Shown piece by piece: positions 1 through 13,459 of a DNA stretch of 64,000 bases. The first letter of the stretch is position 1, and every line of letters begins with the position of its first letter. Source of the stretch: Auriscalpium vulgare. Its lineage: Eukaryota > Basidiomycota > Agaricomycetes > Russulales > Auriscalpiaceae. The notes under the pieces were generated by a model. That model made no database searches and was not told the origin of the DNA. It saw only the letters and a program-made list of their open reading frames with translations. Made by a program: the position numbers and the translations under genes. The stretch is taken from assembly GCA_019915015.1 (NCBI GenBank), contig JAHBBC010000016.1:434001-498000 (forward strand), written 5' to 3'.

Positions 1-3000
1 AGGCATGTTTGCGGGACGTAAGTCGCTTTCGTCATAGCCGCGATCACTGAGTGCCTCACCGAATCGTGAATTGTCAACCGATTTCTATGATTTCTTGGGT
101 GAAAATAAGGTCGAAATCTGACCGACGCGCGACAGATAGGCCGTGTGCCTCGCACCATGAACGTCCACGCTGGTGAGCCTTGGCACCGTGTTACTTGCCC
201 ATGCAAGCCTGCACAGCCTATTGATCACGGCAGCTTCTAGAAACGACCGAATCGACGTTCACGGTTCAGTTCGTCGGCATCTCGGGCTTCTGAAACTCCG
301 TTGAACCCTAGCGGTCGCGCATGGAGGTTTCCGCCATCGCCGTTCGTGCGCGCATTCCTGTGGCCAACCCTCCCATCATCCTCCCTCTACCCTTGAAGCC
401 GTGATACCGCGAGAGCAGGGCTAAGACAGCCTTGGGACCCCAGCCCAGTGGGCTTGGGAGTCTGGTACCGTTCAAAACGGGGTCCTTGTCCAGTAGCAAG
501 GCTCCTGCACAGCCTCGACAAACGCGGTCCGGAGTCCATCGGCAATGAGCGGTTCCCCTGGACCAGCACCGTACCAGCGATATCTGCTAGGGGCCGCCGC
601 CTCTCTACCGTTTGCCCTCCATCCAACGCTCCCCCAGTGTCTCTAGTCGGAGGCGGTTGCTACGGCGCTGTGGGCCTGTGGCCCTTCTTAAAGACCTGCC
701 TGATCGGGAATGTGGCTGCCGGCAGTTCGGTGTGCCCTGAAGCAAAGCGGCTCCGCCACACGGTGCCTCTGAATCAACGATGCAAAACGCACATCGTCGG
801 CGATGCGAATAGCGAAGTGGAAGTTAGTGACGAAACGCGGAGACGTGTGGGTGTAGGTGGTGGGTGAGTATTGTGTATTGTGTTCTGCGAAATTCTATCA
901 TATTCCAGCGCAGCCCGGCTGCTTATACATGCCTCCCACAGATGTTTTGTCGGACTGCGCACCCGAGGTGCCGCCAAAACCATTTGCCATTTTCATCCAT
1001 AACGCTGTGCATGCGCCGTCGAGCGTGTGCGGCCGCCACAATAGGCGCCGTGCCCGCCCAATCCAACCCTCCAGCCCTCCAGCTTAGTACACCCACCCAC
1101 TCTCCGGGGTCTAAGTGCCCAGAGTTCACTGCCTTCCATCGCGCCTGTGCAGCCTTGCGGGTACATCCGTGTGGTTCCCCACGTCCATCGCCCAGAACCA
1201 CAGTGACGGAGCGGCCGCTCCAACCTTATTATTCAGGAAGTGGGCCGCAGCTCCGCACGCAGCATCCGCGCACCGCCTCACTTTCCAATTATACTCCGCA
1301 GCAGTCTTGCGGACCCGCCAATTCGGGCTCGTGTAATGATACTAGCACGAATTATAAGTCGGGAGACGCGCTTGAGGTGAAGTTTTGCGCTCATCGTGTT
1401 CTGAACGATGTGCGCTACTGATGCGATCAGCACAGGATTATCGCTTGGTGTTCCTTACACGCGATGATCGGACAACGAATCTCCTGGGCATCCATTAGCT
1501 TTTAGCGGGAAATTTGGAATTTACGCTGCCCGGCACAGCGGTTGTCCCTGCCCTCGGAACAACGGGGATACAGCGTCGCAGCCTTGTTGGAAGCATGTAC
1601 GCCTTTTACATGCTGTGCGCTTTCGCAGAGGACAACATGTTGCGCTGTCATGAGCTACACAGACAGGCGCAACGCCTCGCAACGTGTGGACAACGCAGCT
1701 GCCCTTGCTTCTATTATCTCGAACCTTCTGCCTCTCTCGCGAGGGTCTCAATCGGCGAGACAATGCGCTGCCCATTGTTGTCGTGAGGCTGTTGTTCTTC
1801 ATGTCCTCGAGGCTTTTGTTCTCCATTAACGACTTCGTTAGCGCCGGCCCTGTTGGGCCGGAGTTGTCCGCTCGTCAGTGACTTGCATAGCGCTTCGCCT
1901 AGCAACCTTGGTGCTCTTCTATATGGATTCCGTACATCTTTGCACGGCATATGACCTCCGCCTTTGATAGTTAATTCGACGGCTCTGCTTCATGTGGAAA
2001 CCTATTAGTACAAGAGCGGCCGCGGCCGGCACGGCTATCATTCTAAGTACTCTTGTACTAGCTGGTGATCATGCAGTGGCTACGGCGTTATGTATCTGTT
2101 GGACCTCAAGAACGTCTTTGACGGGAGGAAAACATGTTTCTGTCGCTACGCGAACATCCTCGCGCGCTGAGCCAAGTCTCCGGTCTCTGGTCTTATCCAA
2201 CGACATGCTTTCCCCAGCATCGCAACATCATGTATTCGAGTACAAACCCTTCGTGAAGATGGCTGCGGCGTTCTATGCGTAGGCTGAGACATTTAAGGCA
2301 CTCAAATACGCGGATAAAAGCGGACTCCGCCATGAGGATTGTCTGTGTCACGCCATGTGGGGCGGCGAGGCGGTGCAGCATTCCCAAAATTTAATTTCGT
2401 CCATAAGTCCTGCCAGTGCCCATAGCCGCAGGTCTGAGCGGCCCCGGATGCACGAGGACCGTAAAATGCGGGGCCGGAACGGCGTGGCGCGGGGCGCCGC
2501 AATGCCTCACAGTATGTAGCGAAAACTACAGCTACCGTACACGCTGCACGCACGCGCGGAAAACAGGACGCTGGGCTAGCGCCGAGATCGTACGAGACAG
2601 ATGTATTTGCGTATTCGGGAGTTTGAACGACGCGTCTCAGGGCTCGGAGGTCCGTACCGTTGGCATGCATCGCGCGATCGCCCGACAGGCTGTTGTCTTG
2701 GCGTGCGTGGTCCATGGGTGAGAGAATCAGGACAATAGATATACATCAATCGGATCTGACATGAAGTGTACCGTGCAGCGAGGACTGTAAGCGGCAACGA
2801 GGTCAGAGGCGTTGGTGTACATAGGGCTCGTTTTGAACACGATGGAAAACAACGGTAGGAGCGACAACATGGTGATCTGCTGCGGGGTGGAAAATGAGCG
2901 CTTGGACCATGATCTGACTCGACAAGGGACACAGACTTTGGTCTCTGGCGCCGATTTCCGAGAGAACCCCCACAATAACACAAGCGAAGCTGTGTCCTTG

Positions 3001-3950
3001 GCCCAAGAAGGAGGCAGCTTCTGACGCCCAGTCCTAAGATGGTGAAACTATTGGGACACGTGTCAAGATGAGCCTGGGGCTTCACGGCATACTTAGGTAT
3101 GTACACGGATCGAGGACAGTGAGCGCGCAAGCGTCATGAGCGGCTAGGCAACAGTTCCTGGAACGAGTCGATGAGCTTGTTGTCACGACATACCCCGAAC
3201 AAGGCCATTCGCACCGACAAATGACTTCGAGCAGGATGTCAACGTTGGTCCGAGCACCACCCGCCAGCTGACTGTCAGAGTACAATGCTGGCCGTGATGC
3301 GATGCAACCAGATTCCAGTCAGGCTTCCAGACAACGATTCATAGCGTTACCAGAGCAAATGTTGCGCAGACGGCCAGTGTAGCTGTGTCCATCGACTCGG
3401 AGGGGCGGTGAGCTAGGAGCAGATAATGCCGGTGCTGCGGCGGCCCAGACAAGTGGAGAGACACTGCAAAGCTCCAGGATCCGAGATCCTCATCAAGTGC
3501 CGCCATCGCTTTGAATTGCTGTAGAGGCCGCATGAAGAGAAGCGGATGCACGAAGATGGCAGGGCCGCAGCCTTTGTGTCGCGGACACAACAGAGCCTGA
3601 GGATGGACAGCCGCACGCGGCACACGAGGATAAAGGATGGCGGTGCTCGAGGTATAAAGGTAGGTGAAGTGGCTGGGATAGCCTTCACAACTCTTCGCGC
3701 GCCCCCTTCCAGTTGCACAGTCACAGAACTGAGAAGACCCCGAGTGAGTGCGAAACCGGTGAGCAACCCATTTTGGCGCGAAACCCGGTTCAATTCCTGA
3801 TTCGGCCCGCCGGCTCCAGTTTGATCGTACAGCCTTACACTGCCTCAAGGCTGACTTCACCTTTCAACCACCGGTGACCTGCCGTCCGACTCGTTGGTTT
3901 TCGCGCGGCGGGTGCTCCTACCCCTCTTCCTCCTCTTTCCTTCTACCACC
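1..3950. other. no recognisable gene
   Basis: Open frames here are short, overlap on both strands and lack plausible exon chains or known motifs. I found no transposase, reverse transcriptase or long terminal repeat. The last part (about 3700-3950) must hold the promoter and 5' leader of the calcium ATPase gene; it is pyrimidine-rich just before the start codon. Confidence 0.5.
2006..2060. repeat. short perfect inverted repeat
   Basis: TAGTACAAGAG at 2006-2016 is matched by its exact reverse complement at 2050-2060, with 33 bases between that include a GCGGCCGCGGCC stretch. It could form a hairpin or be the relic of a small inverted-repeat element. No target-site duplication was recognised. 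Confidence 0.35.
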
Positions 3951-6900
3951 ATGGCGTCTGACGGGCTTGATATCCCCCAAATTGCCGTCACAGACGCGCC
4001 TGACGACCCCGTCCCGTCGTCGTCCTCTGCACCACTAGGCAACGGCCCCGCCCTGTCGCCAGACAGCCTCCATCACCCCCCTTCACCATTTTCCACACGT
4101 GCGCGATCCCCATCGGATCCTGGTTTGCTGGGCCTTCCAACTCCCAGCATCCTCAAACCCGGCAGGGCTTCTCTAGACGGCCTCTCGCCCACCTCGCTGT
4201 CTGGCTTTTCCGACTCGTCCTCGAACCACCCCCCTCCCTCTCCCACGCTGTCAGCGTACTCCACGGGTTCCGTGCACTGGGACAGCTCCGTGCAACTGCG
4301 CGACAACCACCCTGAGGAACATGATGGCATCTCGTCCCTGCAACTCCTTTCGCCTCCGCCTGTCCGTGGCCACCGGCGCAAGGGTAGCAACGCGACATTC
4401 ACGAGTACGACCTCCGCTGCCGACACAGAACCCGACCACGCGCCCGACACCCCGCGTATCGGGCTCACCCCCATCTCCTCTGTGCGCTCAGACGGCGCGA
4501 GCACGCTTGCGTCCCCTACACAGACCCACGTCGATGACTCGTCGCGCCCCAACTCGCGTAACAGCTTCGTCAAGAAACTCTCGCATTTTGGCCGCTCCAA
4601 GTCGCCGAAACCTGACCCCGGCGAGGGCGATGATGCTGCTTCTACCCATTCGAATAAGGCAGACAAAGGCAAGAAGCCGGAGGAGAAGCCGGAACGCTCT
4701 GGCGTCATCGAGGAGGCCGCCGACTTCAACCCCGCTCCATTCGCCTTCAAGCCGTCTCAGCTCGCGCACCTCGTCGACCCCAAGAGCTTGGAAGCTTTGG
4801 AAGCAATGGGCGGTATCAACGGATTGCTGCGTGGTCTCGGCACCGACCGTACACGCGGGCTCAGCACGTCCAAAGGGCAATCAGTGACGCCTTCTGAAGG
4901 GGGCTCGCCGAGTATCGGGTATAGCTCGAAGAAGAGTGACTACGCCGCTACAGAGGAACACATAGAGCGCCCTAACATCATGATCACCACTCCGAGCGGC
5001 GAGGCACAGGATATCAAGGGCTCTCCAAGTATGAGTGATGTCGGGGGAGGCGGTGGCGGAGATGGTAGCGGGTCATCGCCCCCGGAGATCGGGGACGACG
5101 CGTTGGGTGCGTCCGAGGACGAGCGTCAGCGTGTCTTCGGACGCAATCTGTTACCGATTCGCCCGAGTAAAAGTCTCCTCTCATTGATGTGGACGGCGCT
5201 CAAGGATAAGGTTCTGGTACGTAGCGTCCACACACGTCACAACTGCATAACGTCTGACATGGCATCCAGGTCCTATTGTCGGTGGCTGCGGTCGTCTCTC
5301 TGGGGCTCGGGCTATTTCAGGACTTCGGCACAACGCGCCCCGCGGGCGAACCTCCGGTCGACTGGGTGGAAGGCGTCGCGATTATCGTCGCAATCTGCAT
5401 CGTCGTTGGTGTAGGCTCACTAAACGACTGGCAGAAGGAACAACAGTTCAAGGTGCTCAACGAGAAGAAGGAGGAGCGGAAGGTGAAGGTGATTCGCGAC
5501 GGCGACGAGAAACAAATAGACGTGCAAGACGTCGTCGTTGGCGACATCGCACTTTTGGAACCAGGAGAGGTCGTTCCCTGTGACGGCATCTTCCTGTCAG
5601 GTCACAATGTGCGGTGCGACGAGTCAGGAGCGACGGGCGAGTCGGACGCGATTAAGAAGGCCTCTTTTGAGGACTGCGTCTCGATGCGCAACAGGAAGCT
5701 TGCCGAACTGGACTCCGCGGATTTGAACAGTGCGGAACGACAAGAAGGGGTCGACGGAGGAGATGCACCGAAGCCGAGTCGCCCTTCGGCACTTGACCTG
5801 CTGGGACACACGGATTGCTTCCTCATCAGCGGCAGTAAAGTGTCGGAAGGCGTCGGCTCATACGTCGTCATCTCGGTCGGTGAGAAGAGCATGCACGGAC
5901 GTCTCATGATGGGTACGTAGTCTCGGCACGTTTTGTATGCGCCCATATTGACTGCGATCCCAGCGCTTCGCACCGACAGTGAGAGCACGCCGCTGCAAGC
6001 CAAGCTCAACGATCTTGCGGAGCTCATCGCCAAGGTTGGCACATTGGCGGGTAGCCTTCTCTTTATTGTACTCTTCATCCGGTTCATAGTTCAAGTCGCA
6101 ATGAAGAGTCCTCAAAGGTAACACCGTCTTCTCTTCTTTGTTTGACCCCGTGCTGACCGCGCTTCTTGAACAGAACGGGCAGCGAGAGCGGCATCGCCTT
6201 CACGAATATCCTCATCATCTCCGTGACCCTGATCGTGGTAGCCGTTCCCGAAGGTACGTTCATCATCCGTTGATGCCAATGTCTGTCCCTGACACAGTAC
6301 GACATCTAGGCCTGCCTTTGGCGGTTACGCTTGCGTTGGCGTTCGCAACCAAGCGCATGACGAAGGAGAAACTACTCGTCCGTGTGCTCGGCTCGTGTGA
6401 GACTATGGCAAACGCCTCGGTCATATGCACGGACAAAACGGGCACGCTCACGCAGAATGAGATGACGGTTGTCGCAGGATCTGTTGGCATCCACGCCAAG
6501 TTCGTGCGGCAGTACGAAGCGAACCAGGCGCGCTCAAATGCGAGCGATCGCAAACACGTGCAGGACTTCTCCATCGACCTCACGCAGCTGAACTCGACGC
6601 TGACGCCTCAATTGTGCGAGCTCCTCAACGAGGCGATCGCGATCAACTCGACGGCTTTTGAGGACCGCGACGTCGAGACCGGCCAACCCACGTTCATCGG
6701 CAGCAAGACGGAAACTGCGCTCTTGAACCTCGCTAAAGAGCTTCACTGGAGGAACTACCGCGAGACGCGCGATTCGGCACAAACGGTGCAGGTGATTCCT
6801 TTTTCGAGCGAGCGCAAGGCGATGGGTATTGTCATTGCCCTCCCCGGCGGTCGGCACCGACTATACGTCAAAGGCGCGAGCGAGATCCTTACCGAGAAGT

Positions 6901-8862
6901 GCTCGCGCCATGTTGTCGTACACAAAGAACAAGGCACACCCGGCCCGGAGGTTGAGACGGACGATATCAACGAGCTCGACAGAGACAACATCTCGCGCAC
7001 CATTACCTTCTACGCCTCGCAGACGCTGCGCACCATCGCACTCTGCTACAAGGATTTCACGGAGTGGCCGCCTGAGAAGGCGAGGCTCCAGGACAACGGC
7101 GACGTGAGTCGTTTGTTGGCCAGTCTTCTGATTTGCCTCGTGTTGAAATTTTCCTTATAGGTCGAGTATGAGGATCTGGCGAAGAATTTGACGCTCATCG
7201 GAATCACTGGTATCGAAGATCCCCTGCGCGATGGCGTCCGGGAAGCTGTCGCGGACTGCTTCAAGGCCGGCGTCATGGTCAAGATGTGCACTGGTGACAA
7301 CGTACTCACAGCGCGCTCCATTGCGCAACAGTGCGGCATCTACAACGCGGGCGGCATCGTCATGGAGGGACCTGTGTTCAGGCAGCTTCCGGATGACGTC
7401 AGGAAGGCGGTGGTTCCGCGGCTGCAGGTGCTCGCGCGCTCGTCGCCAGAGGACAAGCGGGTCCTTGTCGAGACACTCAAGGGCCTGGGTGACATCGTGG
7501 GTGTGACGGGCGACGGCACGAACGACGGTCCCGCGCTCAAGACGGCGCATGTGGGCTTCTCGATGGGCATCGCAGGCACGGAAGTTGCGAAGGAGGCCTC
7601 CGACATCATACTGATGGACGACAACTTCTCTTCCATTGTGAAGGCCATCATGTGGGGGCGTTGCGTCAACGACGCCGTGCGTAAGTTCCTCCAGTTCCAG
7701 ATCTCGACCAACGTCACGGCTGTGATCATCACTTTCGTGTCTGCGGTGGCGTCCACCGACGAACAATCTGTCTTGAGCGCCGTGCAACTACTGTGGATCA
7801 ATATCATCATGGACACGTTCGCGGCGCTTGCTCTGGCGACGGATCCGGCTTCGCCGGCACTGCTGGACCGCAAGCCTGACAAAAAGACCGCGCCACTGTT
7901 TACGGTCAACATGATCAAGCAGATCCTCGGGCAATCGACATACCAGACCATCATCGTTCTCATCTTCCACTTCTTGGGCAAGACGATCCTGGGCTATCCA
8001 CACAACGGCGATACACGCCACGACGAGCACCAGGACCGCCTTGTGCAGACGCTCGTGTTCAACGCTTTCGTCTTCGCACAAATATTCAACTCCATCAACA
8101 GTCGACGGCTCGACAGGAAGTTCAACATCTTTGAGGGCGTCTTGCAAAATTGGTATTTCATCGTGATCACCCTGATCGGTTTGTGGAACAGTACGCTTGC
8201 GCGCTCCTGGTTGCTGACTTGATACGTACAGAGATCGGCGGACAAATTTTGATCGTATTCGTGGGTGGATCGGCGTTCCAGGTCACGAAGATCAGCGGCC
8301 GCGACTGGGCTATCTCGCTTGCTCTCGGTGTTGTGTCGATTCCGCTCGGAGCTTTGATACGGATTGTTCCCAACGAGCCGTGCGAACGCTTCTTCCGCGC
8401 TGTGCGGCTCCTCCCGAGAGAGGACCAAGTCTTGCCGATGGTTCAGCCAGAGGCCGAGCCGGGTTTGAACTTCGCGCTCGACCAAGTTCGCAACAATCTC
8501 AACATGTTCACGACGGTGCGCGGTGGACGCGCACGGTCGTCGAGTTTCGTGATCAAGGGCAAAAAGCCCAAGGCGGACGCCAACGCCAAGCTCGTGTATG
8601 TTCATTACCCCCGTCATCCGTCGTTCATCCTCTGACTGCATTGTTTTGTAGGCCTGGCATTTTGACGATGCTCCCGTCTCTCGTAGCGTCTGGCGTCATT
8701 GGATCGAACTGGGCGAACCCTCGGGGCTCCCTGTCCGATCCCGCTGGCTTCGACCCGTCCAGATCATCCGCTGCCCTCTGGGAGAACAGGTTTGAGGTTC
8801 ACCCCGACACGCCCGACAACGACCCCGTCTTCCGTATCCTTGGTACGAGCCCTCGCCGGTAA
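3951..8862 (+). CDS. PMC1: PMC1-type P-type calcium-transporting ATPase
   Basis: Type IIB (plasma-membrane/vacuolar) Ca2+ pump that exports cytosolic calcium using ATP, in fungi usually into the vacuole. Eight exons (3951-5216, 5270-5912, 5964-6117, 6174-6253, 6310-7103, 7161-8190, 8232-8595, 8652-8862) give 1513 residues. All hallmarks are visible: TGES actuator loop (about residue 543), VAVPEGLPLAV in the ion-binding helix, DKTGTLT with the phosphorylated Asp near residue 756, KGASE for nucleotide binding (about 901), TGDN (about 1022) and GDGTNDGPAL (about 1096). The start is the only in-frame ATG and sits in an ideal ACCACCATGG context. Oddity: the first 255 or so residues are a Ser/Pro-rich, probably disordered extension before the Pmc1-like region (FNPAPFAFKPSQLAHLVDP). 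One exon junction (8190/8232) encloses only 41 bases. Confidence 0.95.
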
Positions 8863-9904
8863 GAGCGCCAAGGAGCGCACGGCACGCGCGAACCGCCTGT
8901 GGATTCGCCTGGCCGTGTGCTCCTTGCCACGACATGCTATGCACCACAGTGCAGTCGCGTGCCCGGGTGGAGAACTCGAGCGGCCGCCAGAACGGGAGTT
9001 TTCGCACTCCTCCACGGTCGGCTTGGCGAGAACTGCCACTCGTGCATGCGCCGGCTACTGCAATAGCTGCGATCTTTAAGCTTAAATCCTCTTGTACGGC
9101 CTTTTCCTTCCGGAACTTGGCTGTATATCTTCACGCCTTCCCACCGTCCTGGCGGCGCCGTTCACCCTCTTCCAATCGCACCGGCCCGCGGCCAACATTC
9201 GTCCAACATTTGCTAGACTTTTCTCGTTTGCGATCCCCACCAATCACCTTCGGTCTCACGACGCACGCACGCACACATCAGCTCACGATACCCACGCAAC
9301 ATTTCTCCTGTTCTCTTGCATGCTTCTCTAAGAACCCCACCGTTATATAGACAAACACGGCTTGGCTTGACCACGATATCGATATTAATAATAAGATATC
9401 GGCATGCTCTGACGACTGGCTAGTTTACGATGTTACTGTCACTCACGCAATCTATAATGTTAGCAATCAACTTCGCGTAGAACGAGCCAGAAGCGGTCCC
9501 GCCGCCCATATACCCCGTGAATCTCGCGACAAAGTAAGATTTCTCGGTCCCGCTTGCCGCAAAGCCCTCACAGATATTCACTGGTTGCTGGTGAGGGAGC
9601 GCCTCCGCGGGTACTGCCCATCTGCGAACACGGGGGCTCGGCCAACTATCATTTAGCCACCAGCAGAGTCGACATGACCTGCAGCAAGCCCTTCAAAACT
9701 GATTGAGATCAAGTAATACGTCGAAATATTGATACAGAGGCAAATCGATCATATGTCTATACAGATTCCGGGGGTAAATGATGTGCTGAAGGAAAGCAAA
9801 ACGATCTTGCGTGAGATGGGCTGTGAAATCGTATCCTAGGATAATATTACGAGAGTCGTTAAAGCAGGAAATGTGGTAGAAGCCTCCTCTAATTCCCCGT
9901 CTAT
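8863..9904. other. intergenic, convergent gene ends
   Basis: Lies between the 3' ends of the calcium ATPase (+) and the cytochrome b5 gene (-). It should hold both 3' untranslated regions. AT-rich after about 9350; no coding signal or repeat seen. Confidence 0.5.
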
Positions 9905-10707
9905 CTAGCTAGAGGGTTCCGATACCAAAAAGCCAACGAGGCATTCGTCCATCATGAAGTCAACGTTCACCCACGCATGGGTGTTGGCTATGTCAAACTG
10001 GTCAGGCCATGTGAATAGTACCCCACAGCACTCGCCACGCACCGAACAAATTTGTCCCGTCCCGCCCCGCAACACGCAGAAGCTCGCGTCTTCCACCAGG
10101 ATGAAAGTCCAGATACGGCGTGATATTGTACACCTTCCCTTGGAACGCAGACCACGCATCATCCGGCTTGTGGTGCATTTTCAGCACGGACGGAGGGATT
10201 CGGAGGAGACCTGTCAGCCCGCCCTGCATGACGTGGACGGATCAGTGCACCGATTGCATGCGAGGAAGGGCTACGCACGCGCAGGTCCGTGCCAGATGAC
10301 TTCAGCGCTGCCCAGTCTAGCGGACTGTGCCCTGGCGCAAGCGCGACCTTGCCGCTCTTCTTCGCAGAGGTAGGCGCCTTCGTTGTCGTTGGTGGAGGCA
10401 TGAGACTGTTGGAAGACGGCGCAGGCGGGCCAGGGCGGCGGGGACCTGGGAGGGGTGGCGGCGGCATCAGGGTTGACGGAGGCAGCAGGGATGGTGCGGA
10501 CGATCCAGCGGCACGCTGGGCACTGTTAGGTGCGGGAAAGGCGGGGGCGACATCATCATCGTCGAGGAGTTCGTCGTCGTCGATCTGGGGCTCTGTGAAG
10601 GTGAACTCGGGTGCCTTGGTAGGCGTCGTGGGCGAGTCGGGGTCGGACTGAGGTTGCGCGACCGTCGCTGTGGGGATCGCAAGCCATGACCGTAGGTACG
10701 AAGCCAT
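9905..10707 (-). CDS. cytochrome b5-domain heme-binding protein
   Basis: Three exons (10707-10279, 10223-10043, 9987-9905) give 230 residues. The C-terminal half is a cytochrome b5 fold: AWSAFQGKVYNITPYLDFHPGG carries the first axial heme His (about residue 184) and NTHAWVN in exon 3 the second. The N-terminal half is acidic then Pro-rich (residues about 25-125), typical of the fungal Irc21-like group of stand-alone cytochrome b5 proteins. Such proteins pass electrons to oxygenases or reductases; the partner cannot be told from the sequence. No membrane anchor is visible, so it is probably soluble. The start is the Met of MASYLRSW; the frame is also open for 26 residues upstream but less protein-like. 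Confidence 0.85.
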
Positions 10708-11170
10708 GTAGATCGGATCAGGTGAAGTGTACGAGTAAAAGCCGAGAGGGTTTGAAGGAGAGACGAGCTCGCAACAGTGACTCAAACGGGAGGATCAGTG
10801 AGCGCCTTCTAATATTGCTCAAGCGCTCAAAGTCATGATCAACGTCGTGTATCGAACGGCTCCAGCGATGTCAAGACAACGCACGGTTAGGAGGATGCTC
10901 GTCTACAATGTTTGGAAAAAAGACCACCAGCCGCTTTACTTATTTATGACCACCGGTGTATGTACCGACACTGGTGTACATACACTACAATAACCCCTGC
11001 AAAAACAAATGCAAAAATACACGACATGACATTTGAGCTGCCGCGCATTGTCTGGATATACTTAGATTGAATATGTGAACACAGGAGTTTCGGCGAGCTC
11101 GGGGGTTGGAGTCCGCATCGGCGTGATTCTCGACTGGATGGATGTAGATCCCGAGTGCCAGTCGCGGGCT
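10708..11170. other. intergenic
   Basis: Upstream region of the cytochrome b5 gene and 3' flank of the MYND gene. AT-rich around 10900-11080; no gene seen. Confidence 0.45.
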
Positions 11171-13116
11171 TTAGACAGACTCTGACTCATCCATCCATGT
11201 CGGCGGCGAGTACAGGAATATCAGCTCTCCCTGCGTTGCGCCGAGCGGCATTATAGTCTCCACGAGCGTCCCCTGCCCAGCGACCGCGGCCCGCAGTATA
11301 TCTTTGTTGAATTCGGCGTCCTCGGTCTCGCGCAAGTGGCGCAGACGGTCGCGGTCGCCGAGGCGGAACAGACTGAAACGTGGGTCAACCGACGCTGTGT
11401 AGTCAACACCCACGCCAAGGGTCGTAGGCGCGACGCCAGGAAATTGGGCCACGGCCATGGCACGCAGCCGCGCAGCGTGCACGCGGATGTCGATGCGCGT
11501 GATAAATTCGTGGAAGACGCGGTCCTTTTCGCGTAGGCTGTCCCCGTCCGCGGGAAGACGGACTAGTGAAAAAAGAGTCAAAGATGGGCATTCCAAGAGA
11601 GTCACGGCAGGTGCAGGTACCTTTGGGGGGCCGCGCGGCGATGATCGAGCATAGCTTTCGGTGCCCGCGCTCCCATGCTTCAATTTGGCATTCCTCTGAG
11701 CAATACAGCAGGGAGTGGCACCCGCTGCATCGACGCAAGGAGACTTTCTGTGCAGTCTTATGACACTGGCAGGTACGTTGGTTCAGGTCAATACAAGACA
11801 TCGCATGACTTACATTTTGACACCGTGCAACCTTGGTGAGGGTATCCAGCTGAGCCTTCGCCTCTGCACGTTGCGACACAAGGCTACACAATGCTTCCCA
11901 GAGATTCTTGAGCGGCGAGTTCGTGATTTTCTCCTTGTAATCCGTTGCGCGAAGGGGTTCAAGCGCCTTGGCTGCGCGAGAAACGATAGAGCGGAAGAGC
12001 ACATATCGAGGCACGACTTCTCCTAGGAGAATTCGGAGGGACTCCTGCGTATCTTCATGAAGTTGATCGAACATTGGGCTGACGTCGACAATGGCCCTCA
12101 ACAGACCGTTTTTCACTGCCTGTTGCAGGCCCGTGACACCATCACTCGCATCGACAAGAGACGCGAGGTAGTGGAAGCATGTGGAAATAGTGTGACGAAT
12201 AGCAGCGTCGTCGTAGTTGCAAAGGCTCGTGAATTTTACCAGCAGCTTGGTGACACCGATGATCGCACCTCTGTCCATGAGCGCGAGGCCGAGGTCGTCG
12301 TGCTGGCAGCTGCCAAAATGCCGCATGAGTTCGACTACAGCACCGCAGTGCGCGGCCAGGCGAGTGGGCGCAGTGAGCGAAACCCGCCGTCGTAGAGCGG
12401 TCCGCAGTCGCAGGATGGCCCTATCCGCAACCGCATCGAAGGTTCCCGCTGCCGCTACGACTTCCTCCATGGTAGCTGCGCTGGCGTTGAGGAGGAGCCG
12501 CTCGAAGGCTGACGTGATGACAGAGTCCGACGCCGGGTCTTCCGCCATCCAGATCACGGTCGCCAAGTTGATAACCCGAGGTGTCCGGCGCAGTCGCCGC
12601 GCCATGTTATCGTCCGATTGCATTAGGTAGATGACATACATGATCATCTCCATGATGTCGTCACGGTCGTGCATAGGGACGTGAAAATTGCGCTCCTGGA
12701 AGTAGAGAATCCACTCGAAGAGTCCCGGCCATGAACCGACGGCGATGGGGAGCAGGGATTTATCTCGCAGGATCTGGCCGAGGCCCATGAACGACGTCGA
12801 CGCGCAGTCGAGCACGGAGAATGCAGCGCTTCCCACCGCTATGGGATGGCGCGGCACGGGTATCTTGGATGCGTCCAGGTACGAGCAGAGCATCCGAGTA
12901 ACATCAGGCTTCCTGTGTTGTGGACATGCTGAGATATTGGTGACAATCGCATATAAGGCGGTGATAGAACCACCCCTTGCGAGTTGAAAGATCTGCGAAA
13001 ACGACTTGAGTTCAATACTTAGGAGGGAAAGAAGTAATATTATTCACCTTGGCCGAGTCTCGCTCAAAGGTGCGCATCGACCGGGATGCGCCTGTTTGAT
13101 GCTGGGCACTGGGCAT
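11171..13116 (-). CDS. MYND-type zinc finger protein
   Basis: Four exons (13116-13048, 12992-11814, 11765-11621, 11562-11171) give 594 residues. The N-terminal 400 residues look like a helical repeat. A MYND zinc finger then begins at CQNC (Cys about 414 and 417) and continues through RRCSGC, YCSEEC and the terminal HRKLC, with all expected zinc ligands present. The MYND finger normally binds short proline-containing peptides; the target is unknown. An intron splits the finger exactly after CQN. The exon 1 start (MPSAQHQ) was chosen because the longer reading frame is closed upstream by a stop unless this intron is removed. A paralogue with the same intron position and the same 145-base third exon lies at 36992-38968. 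Confidence 0.85.
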
Positions 13117-13459
13117 AGTTGATGTTTGTCGACGGGTTTGACGGTCGCGTGGGTTGAAACGTTAACCTGCAACGTGCCTGAGCATAGACTGAGAGACAAG
13201 GAAATTCGATTGCGTACCAATAGCACTACATCGGCCCCTGTGCGATCTTCAGCGATGTCAGGAGAGAACTTACATGGAGCCGGAGGAGAATGAGGAAGCG
13301 GAATCGCCGCGGCCGGCCGGCCCCGGGCCACGATACCTGTCGCGTAACTTTAGCTGGCCTAGCGGCCCTAGCCACAGCAAAATCTATGTAAGTAAGTAGG
13401 GCCCGGGTAAGTATAACCAAGCTATTACTTGGAATGACTATGTTTTGTCTTGATCAGCT
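13117..13459. other. divergent promoter region
   Basis: Between the start codons of the MYND gene (-) and the unknown gene (+). No coding exon recognised. It contains a GC-rich patch CGGCCGGCCGGCC around 13312-13324. Confidence 0.4.

Noticed and set aside
448..1421. 139- and 185-codon plus-strand frames
   Set aside because: Overlapping open frames on both strands, erratic composition and no motif; consistent with chance in GC-rich DNA.
4073..4750. 225-codon minus-strand frame
   Set aside because: Antisense shadow of the low-complexity N-terminus of the calcium ATPase.
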